From assembly GCA_003022655.1 (NCBI GenBank), contig PXSX01000239.1:1-5557 (forward strand): DNA of 5,557 nucleotides. Direction: 5' to 3'. Shown piece after piece: positions 1-4,435 of the stretch. The position numbers were made by a program, and so were the translations under genes. This DNA comes from Bacteroidetes bacterium QH_1_64_81. Its GTDB lineage: Bacteria; Bacteroidota; Rhodothermia; Rhodothermales; Salinibacteraceae. The notes under the pieces were generated by a model. The model was not told the DNA's origin. It saw nothing but the letters and a program-made list of their open reading frames with translations, and made no database searches. Each line of letters begins with the position of its first letter. The first letter of the stretch is position 1.

Positions 1-142
1 CGAGCACCCGGTCGCCCGCCTCCACCTCGGCCTTGTCCACGAGTCCCTCCCACGCCGTCAACGTAACGAGGGGAAGCGCGGCCGCCTGCGGAAAGGACAG
101 CGACTCGGGCATCGGGGCCAGGAGACGTGCGTCGCAGGGCAT
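1..142 (-). pseudogene. 5'-truncated medium-chain alcohol dehydrogenase / quinone oxidoreductase fragment, running off the window
   Basis: The 47 visible codons read MPCDARLLAPMPESLSF, then QAAALPLVTLTAWEGLVDKA and EVEAGDRVL. This is the conserved stretch at the junction between the GroES-like catalytic domain and the NAD(P)-binding Rossmann domain of zinc-type or quinone-reductase MDR enzymes, normally about 110-150 residues into the protein. The roughly 110 residues that should precede it are not encoded upstream, because a complete TetR gene ends only 10 nt before the ATG at 142. The frame stays open back into the end of the TetR gene (NSVY before the Met), so homology appears to begin at the TetR stop. 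I infer a deletion or rearrangement that removed the catalytic domain. The rest lies outside the window, so expression as a short protein cannot be excluded. The MDR family call is strong; the pseudogene call is moderate. Confidence 0.65.
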
Positions 143-152
143 GTAGACTGAG

Positions 153-758
153 TTACGACGACGCGCCTCCGAGCAGCCCGCGGACAGCCTCAAAGACGGG
201 CTTGACCGAGGTGTCCGGAGACACAGCCTTCTGGAGCACCATTCCTTGGTGAAACGCCAGCAGCGCGCGGGCCAGTGCCTCAGGCTCCGCCGCCTCGTCG
301 AATTCGCCTTTGGCCAGCCCGCTCCGGATGAGTTCAGTGATGCGCTCGATGAAGTCGGCCTGGTTCTCCTGCAGAAGTTCGTGCACTTCGTCTGCACTCA
401 GCGCTTCTCCCCATAGCCGCACTCGAACGCGGTGTCCACCCTCCGCCGCGTCGTCCGGTTGTTCAGCAAATTCTCCGAGCCGCGCCACGAGATCAGCGAG
501 CACGCGTGGGGCGGGTTGCTCCGTGTCGATGGAATCAAACAGGGCATCGAGCGAGTCTCGACTCTCCGCCGCAATCGCACGGATGATGTCGGCCTTGCCG
601 TCGAAGTAGTTGTAGACCGCGCCGGGGCTTAGGTCCGCCTCGTCGCAGATGTCCTGCACAGTGGTGGCGTGAAAGCCCTCGCGGCCGAAACAGGCAAACG
701 CAGCCCGCAGAATTTGCTGGCGTTGCGCCTGTCGATGGGCGTCAGTAACCTTGGGCAT
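153..758 (-). CDS. TetR/AcrR-family transcriptional regulator (201 aa)
   Basis: The N-terminal DNA-binding domain spans about residues 8-55. It has the classic TetR pattern: an AQRQQILRAAFACFGREGFH helix followed by the helix-turn-helix TTVQDICDEADLSPGAVYNY at 32-51 and F-x-GKADII. The rest is helical and variable, as expected for a ligand-binding and dimerisation domain, and 201 aa is normal for the family. The ATG at 758 is chosen because family homology starts about 10 residues after it. A longer frame reaches 872, but it would translate the operator and the terminator hairpin. A perfect inverted repeat lies 18 nt upstream, so autoregulation is likely. The only adjacent co-oriented gene is a truncated MDR dehydrogenase fragment, so the present targets are probably elsewhere. 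The ligand cannot be predicted. Confidence 0.93.
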   Translation of the reverse strand: MPKVTDAHRQAQRQQILRAAFACFGREGFHATTVQDICDEADLSPGAVYNYFDGKADIIRAIAAESRDSLDALFDSIDTEQPAPRVLADLVARLGEFAEQPDDAAEGGHRVRVRLWGEALSADEVHELLQENQADFIERITELIRSGLAKGEFDEAAEPEALARALLAFHQGMVLQKAVSPDTSVKPVFEAVRGLLGGASS

Positions 759-776
759 CGAGGTCTTAGAGTAAAT

Positions 777-798
777 AAAACGAACACTCGTTCGTTTT
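777..798. promoter_or_regulatory. Operator-like perfect palindrome upstream of the TetR gene
   Basis: Two 9-bp arms, AAAACGAAC and GTTCGTTTT, are exact reverse complements separated by 4 bp (ACTC). The site lies 18 nt before the TetR start and is followed on the minus strand by the AT-rich stretch TTTTATTTAC, which could hold the -10 region. Size and symmetry (GAAC-N4-GTTC core) match operators of many TetR-family repressors. Binding by the neighbouring regulator is inferred from position. Confidence 0.75.
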
Positions 799-862
799 GA
801 GAGGAGAGACCCTGATGCGTTCCGAGAGGATCTCAGGGACGCAGTGAGGATCCAAATACGAA

Positions 863-893
863 AAGCGCCCACCGGGCGGGCCCAGGGGCGCTT
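863..893 (-). terminator. Rho-independent terminator after tRNA-Cys
   Basis: On the minus strand AAGCGCCC pairs perfectly with GGGCGCTT (8 bp) around a 15-nt GC-rich loop that can pair further. The tail TTTTCGTATTT follows. It starts 7 nt after the end of tRNA-Cys and is the only convincing terminator in the window, so it probably ends the rpmB-rpmG-tRNA transcript or the tRNA part of it. Confidence 0.8.
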
Positions 894-900
894 GTTGCGG

Positions 901-973
901 AGGTGACGGGCGGATTCGAACCGCCGTAGGAGGCTTTGCAGGCCTCTGCCTAACCTAACTCGGCCACGTCACC
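901..973 (-). tRNA. tRNA-Cys (anticodon GCA)
   Basis: A complete 73-nt cloverleaf can be drawn: acceptor GGTGACG/CGTCACC, D stem GCC/GGC, anticodon stem GAGGC/GCCTC with loop CTGCAAA (anticodon GCA), T stem GGCGG/CCGCC with loop TTCGAAT, all perfectly paired. The discriminator is U73, the known identity base for cysteine tRNA. CCA is not encoded: the bases after U73 are CCG, so the end must be added by the CCA enzyme. It is the last gene of the three-tRNA cluster and is followed by a terminator. Confidence 0.97.
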
Positions 974-1048
974 AGAGTATCTCTCGCCAGTAAAATGCAG
1001 ACAGTCCCCGTCGGGTTTCATTCAGGTCGGAGAACTCAGTCCGAAATG

Positions 1049-1357
1049 CACGCCCGGCAGGATTCGAACCTGCGACCTGCGGATTAGCGTACCACTACAG
1101 CTTTCGGTGCTCCCAACATGCCTGTTCCGACTACTGTCGGGGCTGTCGGAATTTGTGGTCTGGACTGTCTCTTCGTCCCGAAAGCTCCTCGGGAGGCGGT
1201 GCGTACAGTCTCTACGGAGCCTCAAGCGAGATCCACTTGGGTTTCCACGAGGTTTCCATTTTACAGGATTCCCCGTTACAGCACCGTGCAGTCCACGTGT
1301 CGCCACGTGGACGCTCCTGTTGAAGTCCGCTGCTCTATCCAGCTGAGCTACGGGCGC
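1049..1357 (-). tRNA. tRNA-Arg (anticodon UCU) interrupted by a group I intron
   Basis: The 5' exon is 1323-1357 (35 nt, ending GCGGACTT) and the 3' exon is 1049-1087 (39 nt, starting CTAATCCGC). Joined, they give a 74-nt tRNA with acceptor GCGCCCG/CGGGCGT, D stem GCTC/GAGC, anticodon stem GCGGA/TCCGC with loop CTTCTAA (anticodon UCU, arginine codons AGA/AGG), and T stem GCAGG/CCTGC with loop TTCGAAT. The interruption lies between U34 and C35. Pair 1-72 is a G.U wobble, the discriminator is G73, and CCA is not encoded. Neither half can form a tRNA alone, so the gene depends on splicing. It lies between tRNA-Pro (54 nt upstream) and tRNA-Cys (75 nt downstream). The exons are certain; the exact splice point follows from the group I rules (U before the intron, G at its end). 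Confidence 0.95.
1088..1322 (-). ncRNA. Group I self-splicing intron in the tRNA-Arg anticodon loop (235 nt, no ORF)
   Basis: Pairings read by eye on the minus strand: P1, exon CUU with guide GAG at 1314-1316, giving a U.G pair at the splice site; P2, 9 bp with a GCGA tetraloop, 1291-1312; P3, CGGTGC 1281-1286 with GCACCG 1197-1202; P4, CGGGG 1271-1275 with CTCCG 1215-1219 (one G.U); P5, TCC/GGA just inside P4; P6, CCTC 1249-1252 with GAGG 1220-1223; P7, GACTGT 1205-1210 with ACAGTC 1163-1168; P8, TCCCGA 1189-1194 with TCGGGA 1176-1181; P9, TTCCGAC/GTCGGAA 1125-1151. A closing pairing joins ACCAC 1155-1159 and GTGGT 1091-1095. The R-like motif GTAGAGACTGTACG and S-like motif GAAGAGACAGTCC match the catalytic core of group I introns. 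The last base is G (1088), as required. Size and layout resemble the small Azoarcus tRNA-Ile intron. There is no room for a homing endonuclease. Self-splicing is inferred. Confidence 0.93.
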
Positions 1358-1411
1358 AGGTCACGTTCCGGGGGGCGAGGTCGGCGCCGGAGCAGGACGC
1401 ACAACCAGTAG

Positions 1412-1486
1412 TCGGGGCGGCCGGATTTGAACCGGCGACCTCCTGCTCCCAAAGCAGGTGCGCTAACCGGACTGCGCCACGCCCCG
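1412..1486 (-). tRNA. tRNA-Pro (anticodon UGG)
   Basis: A complete 75-nt cloverleaf: acceptor CGGGGCG/CGCCCCG starting with the C1-G72 pair typical of bacterial proline tRNA, D stem GCGC/GCGC, anticodon stem CCTGC/GCAGG with loop TTTGGGA (anticodon UGG), T stem GCCGG/CCGGC with loop TTCAAAT, discriminator A73. CCA is not encoded. It begins 30 nt after the DUF4295 gene with no terminator between them, which suggests it is cut out of a joint transcript with the ribosomal protein genes. Confidence 0.97.
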
Positions 1487-1516
1487 CGCGGAGGAGAGAG
1501 AAGAGCGGAAGATCGC

Positions 1517-1669
1517 TCAGGTCAGCTCCTTGGCCTCCTCCAGTTCTTCTTCGACGTCGTCGAGGGGGACGATCTTCTGACGGAACCCGTAGTTGCCATC
1601 TTCTTTCTCCTCGGCAACAATGAGCTTCGCCATCTTGCGCGAGGCCGGTCCGTTGCTCTGATTTGCCAT
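1517..1669 (-). CDS. DUF4295 family small protein, probable Bacteroidetes-specific ribosomal protein (50 aa)
   Basis: The 50-residue protein begins MANQSNGPASRKMAKLIVAE and continues through GNYGFRQKIVPLDDV to an acidic end, EEELEEAKELT. DUF4295 proteins of Bacteroidetes are about 50 aa, share the K-x(n)-G-x-Y-x-F-x(3)-VP-x-D-x-V pattern seen here, and sit directly after rpmB and rpmG, as this one does. The ATG at 1669 lies 3 nt after the L33 stop, which implies translational coupling. From memory, a DUF4295 protein was found as a large-subunit protein in a Flavobacterium ribosome structure and named bL38; I cannot verify that here. The basic N-terminus suits RNA binding, but the acidic C-terminus is unusual for a ribosomal protein and may be a halophile trait. 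An internal Met at residue 13 is a possible alternative start. Confidence 0.8.
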   Translation of the reverse strand: MANQSNGPASRKMAKLIVAEEKEDGNYGFRQKIVPLDDVEEELEEAKELT

Positions 1670-1672
1670 GGC

Positions 1673-1837
1673 TTATTTCTTCTCTCGATGAAGGGTGTGC
1701 TTCTGAAGGACGGGGTTGTACTTCATGAGCTCGATGCGGTCGGAGGTGTTCTTCCGGCTTTTCGTCGTGTGGTAGCGCGACGTGCCCGGTTCCTCCGTGC
1801 ACTCGAGTGTAATCTGAACGCGGTCACCTGTGGCCAT
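1673..1837 (-). CDS. rpmG: 50S ribosomal protein L33 (bL33, 54 aa)
   Basis: The sequence [16 protein letters not shown], then [20 protein letters not shown] and [14 protein letters not shown], is the full L33 fold with the diagnostic Y-x-T-x-K-(S/N)-(R/K)-(K/R)-N motif and the NP-x-L-x-(K/R) end; 54 aa is normal. Only one cysteine is present, so this is the zinc-independent (C-minus) type without the CxxC pairs. L33 sits near the E site of the large subunit. Its ATG at 1837 lies inside the end of the L28 gene (14-nt overlap), so the two are translationally coupled, and the DUF4295 gene follows after 3 nt. No Shine-Dalgarno sequence is evident. Confidence 0.97.
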   Translation of the reverse strand: MATGDRVQITLECTEEPGTSRYHTTKSRKNTSDRIELMKYNPVLQKHTLHREKK

Positions 1838-2021
1838 CGTACTGGTGGTTATTACTGGTCTTGGAGGACACCTTCAGCGTAACGTGGCGGTCCTGAGAGG
1901 GAATGTAAAACCGCTTCTCGTGCAGGTTCCGCTTGAAGCGGCGATTGGTCTTCTGGTTAGAGTCCGACACGCTGTTTCCCGTGACGGGCCCTTCGCCCGT
2001 GAGGTCGTCTTTGCGAGACAT
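1824..2021 (-). CDS. rpmB: 50S ribosomal protein L28 (bL28, 65 aa, short C-terminus)
   Basis: The N-terminal part is clear L28: a [20 protein letters not shown] segment (residues 6-24), then [20 protein letters not shown] and [11 protein letters not shown]28 binds 23S rRNA in the large subunit. Family members usually continue with a short helix after the SxKT position (about 75-80 aa in total). Here the protein ends with [10 protein letters not shown] at 65 aa, with the stop inside the L33 start region. The ATG at 2021 is chosen because homology begins there and it follows an A-rich leader (AAAAAACACC), typical of Bacteroidetes starts that use no Shine-Dalgarno sequence. The frame is open a further 56 codons upstream, but that stretch shows no L28 or other recognisable features. 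It heads the rpmB-rpmG-DUF4295 block. Confidence 0.95.
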   Translation of the reverse strand: MSRKDDLTGEGPVTGNSVSDSNQKTNRRFKRNLHEKRFYIPSQDRHVTLKVSSKTSNNHQYDGHR

Positions 2022-2192
2022 GGTGTTTTTTGGAATCAGTTCGCTCCCAACGTGATCACTTTCCATCGGCATGTGAGACGTGCACGCCAGATCGGCGGGA
2101 TTGAAGAACAAGATCCGGGACTTTGTTCGTGAAGACGGCGCAAGTTCACCGCCTTCCCCGGGAAATTCTTCAATTTCTCCTCGGCCCATTGA
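2022..2192 (-). other. Intergenic leader between comA and rpmB
   Basis: This 171-bp gap probably holds the rpmB promoter and 5' leader, but I could not identify a convincing -33/-7 pair (TTG ... TAnnTTTG) by eye. It contains a short inverted repeat, GAAATT-GAAG-AATTTC on the minus strand (2162-2177), of unknown role. The last ten bases before the L28 start are A-rich. Confidence 0.4.
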
Positions 2193-2202
2193 TCAATGGC
2201 CG
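2182..2202. repeat. Palindrome over the comA stop codon
   Basis: CCATTGATCAATGG (2186-2199) is a perfect 14-bp palindrome. With one unpaired C it extends to a CGGCC/GGCCG stem around ATTGATCAAT. The comA stop TGA lies at its centre. No T-run follows on either strand, so it is a weak candidate for a terminator or an mRNA 3' end stabiliser. Confidence 0.4.
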
Positions 2203-3011
2203 TCCCCCGATGGGGTTCCCCCCGGCAGGTGCGGCGTGATCCCCGGCGTCAGGAATTCGAACAGCGTATCGCCCCGCAGACCGAGGCGAAGCGTTTCGAG
2301 CGGGACGACCTCCTCGGGATGAATGTTGCCGAGGTTGACGTTGGCCCCCTGGTGCTTGATTAGCCACGCCTGCTGCGTCTTATTGGGGGCTTCGAAGATG
2401 ATGTCTTGCGGATCCAACCGGGCCAGGATCTCGTCGACGAGCCCGGTACGAACCTCTCCGTTGGGACGGAAGAGGCCGGCCGTTCCCGCTTCCCGCGACT
2501 CGGCGGTAACCTTCCAACTCCCTGCCTCCAGCTCCGCCTGCATAAACTCAACCCACCGGTACGGCGCCATCACGTCGCTCGAATCCTTCGAGCCCACTTC
2601 GCTCAAGACAGTGAAGTCCTTTGCAAAGAGTTCGATGAACGCCAGCTTGTCCTCATGCTCCATCGAGACCGCGCCGGCGGAAATCTCGACGTGGTGTACG
2701 CCCAGGTCGTCAAGCAGGCGGCGATACTCATCCACCTGGTCGCGCAGAAAGTAGGCCTCGAAGAGCGTGCCGCCGAAGAAGAAGGGAATGCCCGCGTCCC
2801 GGTAAACCGCCAGTTTTTCCTCCAGGTTGGCCGTGACGGCGGCCGTCCCCCAACCGAGCTTGGCGACGTCGATGATGTGGGCCGCCACGTCGAGCACGTC
2901 TTCGACCTCTCGGGAGGACAGGCCCTTGTCCAGCATGTGGGTCAGTCCCTGTTCACGGGGCTTCTGGGGTCGGTCCGGGAGACCGAGAAGGTCAAATGCG
3001 TCGTTGAGCAT
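2193..3011 (-). CDS. comA: Phosphosulfolactate synthase (ComA family, 272 aa)
   Basis: ComA (EC 4.4.1.19) adds sulfite to phosphoenolpyruvate to make phosphosulfolactate. It is a TIM-barrel enzyme known from coenzyme M synthesis in methanogens and from sulfolactate formation in some bacteria. The family motifs appear in order: KPREQGLTHMLDKG (17-30), KLGWGT (51-56), FGGTLFE (79-85), HVEISAG (107-113), SEVGSK (137-142), ESREAGTAGLF (171-181), FEAPNKTQQ (206-214), NVNLGNI (224-230) and LRLGLRGDTL (241-250). Length fits the family (about 250-280 aa). The ATG at 3011 is used because the segment before KPRE (LLGLPDRP) is also family-like. Coenzyme M is not expected in this organism, so sulfolactate, or cysteate for sulfonolipids, is the likely product; that is inference. 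The gene follows the Lol-type permease after 96 nt, possibly in one operon. Confidence 0.93.
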   Translation of the reverse strand: MLNDAFDLLGLPDRPQKPREQGLTHMLDKGLSSREVEDVLDVAAHIIDVAKLGWGTAAVTANLEEKLAVYRDAGIPFFFGGTLFEAYFLRDQVDEYRRLLDDLGVHHVEISAGAVSMEHEDKLAFIELFAKDFTVLSEVGSKDSSDVMAPYRWVEFMQAELEAGSWKVTAESREAGTAGLFRPNGEVRTGLVDEILARLDPQDIIFEAPNKTQQAWLIKHQGANVNLGNIHPEEVVPLETLRLGLRGDTLFEFLTPGITPHLPGGTPSGDGH

Positions 3012-3107
3012 GAGAACGGGCAGGACGACTGACGAGGACGACAGGCACCGGAAGGGACCGTACGGAAGTCGGGTGGGGACCGGTCCGGCTTCGCACGGCG
3101 GACGAAC

Positions 3108-4367
3108 TCATGCGTCCAGGTGTACGGCTCGGGCGGGCTCGATGGCGGCGGCCCGGGCCGCCGGGTACAGCGACGCGAGCACGCAGAGCCCAAAGGCCGC
3201 AGTGGCGATGAGGACGACATCGAGGGGCTGAACCGCAACGGGGTACGCGTCGATGAGAAACGACTCGGCCTGGGCCATGGGCACCACCTCGTAATACTTC
3301 TGGAGGAAGGCGAGACCGAGGCCCAGAACCAGCCCAAGCCCGGTCCCCACCGCTCCAATGAGCGCTCCCTCGAACAGGAAGATGCGACGCACGTCCGTCT
3401 GAGAGACACCCATCGCCTGGAGCGCCCCGATGTCGCCCCGCTTTTCGATGACGACCATCGTGAGGGAGCCGACGATGTTGAATGCCGCTACGATGACGAT
3501 GAGGCCAAGAATCGCCGAGGCGCCCCACTTCTCCAGCCGCATCACGTCATAGAGCGACTTTTGGAGGTCGTACCACGTCCGCACGGTGTAGCGATCCGCG
3601 TCGAACTTCTGCTGGAGGGCCGCCTTCACGGCTCCGGCCCGCTCTAGATTGTCGAGGCGAAGGTCGATCCCCGTCACGCGACCGTCGGTGCGAAACAACC
3701 GCTGGGCCTCGGCCAAGGACACGAAGACGCGTTTCTCCTCCGAGGCCCCCCGCACTTGAAAGAGGCCCCGCACCTCGAATCGCCGGACGGGAGGGCGTCC
3801 GAACACGTTCGTAAGCGTTTGCTCGATGGCGGGGGCCGAAAGAAGTCCAACCATGTCTGCCGACTGCGCTCCCCGTCCCGGAATGGTCCCCATCCGGCGT
3901 CCCAACGTCCGGTTCAGGACGATGCCGGGGGTCCCGTTCGCGTTCGGCCCCAGATCGAACTTCCCCATGGCCATCGTGGGCGCAGCGCTCTCCATCATCG
4001 AAGGGTCGACGCCCCGAACGCGAATCACCTGATTCGACCCACTCGCGTCGCGGCTTAGGAGGAGGGCCTTGCCTTCCACGTAAGGGGCCGCCGTCGTGAC
4101 GTGTCTCGTCTCTCGGGCAACCCGGAGGAGCGAGTCGGCATTGGCCACGCCCTGCGCCTGCGCGCTCACGACCCGGACGTGCGGGTCGAGCGAGACGAGG
4201 AGGTCCCGCACCACGTCGTAGAACCCGTTCATCACCGAGAGAACGACGATGAGGGCAGCGACGCCGAGGGTTACGCCCGTCATCGAAATGCCGGTAATGA
4301 TTGAAATGAGGGAGACCTCCCGGCGGCTCGCCAGATAACGCCGGGCAATCTGAAACCGGTAGTCCAC
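3108..4367 (-). CDS. LolC/LolE-type ABC transporter permease, FtsX superfamily (419 aa)
   Basis: Architecture: N-terminal amphipathic IARRYLASRR, TM1 at about 20-48 with GVTLGVAALIVVLSVMNGF, a periplasmic MacB/Lol-type domain at about 60-275, then TM2 (283-306), TM3 (330-357) and TM4 (383-402). The cytoplasmic coupling segment EKRGDIGALQAMG (308-320) and the C-terminal signature YPAARAAAIEPARAV are typical of FtsX permeases. The N-terminus and the SVMNGF motif are characteristic of LolC/LolE, which work with the ATPase LolD to extract lipoproteins from the inner membrane towards LolA. The length matches LolC/E (about 400-415 aa). The start is GTG (4365-4367), chosen because family homology begins at once; I saw no better upstream ATG. 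No LolD gene is in the window, so the ATPase must be encoded elsewhere. LolC and LolE cannot be told apart from sequence alone. Confidence 0.9.
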   Translation of the reverse strand: MDYRFQIARRYLASRREVSLISIITGISMTGVTLGVAALIVVLSVMNGFYDVVRDLLVSLDPHVRVVSAQAQGVANADSLLRVARETRHVTTAAPYVEGKALLLSRDASGSNQVIRVRGVDPSMMESAAPTMAMGKFDLGPNANGTPGIVLNRTLGRRMGTIPGRGAQSADMVGLLSAPAIEQTLTNVFGRPPVRRFEVRGLFQVRGASEEKRVFVSLAEAQRLFRTDGRVTGIDLRLDNLERAGAVKAALQQKFDADRYTVRTWYDLQKSLYDVMRLEKWGASAILGLIVIVAAFNIVGSLTMVVIEKRGDIGALQAMGVSQTDVRRIFLFEGALIGAVGTGLGLVLGLGLAFLQKYYEVVPMAQAESFLIDAYPVAVQPLDVVLIATAAFGLCVLASLYPAARAAAIEPARAVHLDA

Positions 4368-4435
4368 GGCGGGCGTCGTCTATCGAGCGTCAGGCATTGG
4401 GTCGAAGGAGGCGGGTTCTCTCGACGTGAAAACTG

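Noticed and set aside
759..872. Upstream extension of the TetR protein by 38 codons
   Set aside because: It would be translated from the operator palindrome and part of the terminator hairpin, and TetR homology starts near the later Met.
1088..1322. Archaeal-type bulge-helix-bulge tRNA intron or a split tRNA
   Set aside because: The insert is 235 nt, has the group I P3-P9 core, and sits after U34 with a terminal G. Archaeal introns are short and usually lie after position 37.
1022..1346. Reading frames of 79-97 codons over the tRNA-Arg region on both strands
   Set aside because: They cross tRNA exons and the group I intron core, have no recognisable protein features, and their open length follows from the base composition. 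They are not an intron-encoded endonuclease.
1335..1882. Long frames of 151-155 codons over the L33, DUF4295 and tRNA-Pro genes
   Set aside because: They are shadows. L33 and DUF4295 are recognisable in other frames, and the frames run through tRNA-Pro.
2022..2189. Upstream extension of L28 by 56 codons in the same frame
   Set aside because: The stretch has no L28 homology, L28 normally starts at the MSRKDDLTG position, and the bases before that ATG are A-rich as expected for a start site.
2323..3231. Plus-strand frames of 134-208 codons opposite comA and the start of the permease region
   Set aside because: The ComA motifs are continuous on the minus strand. The plus-strand translations are low-complexity, arginine/serine-rich shadows.
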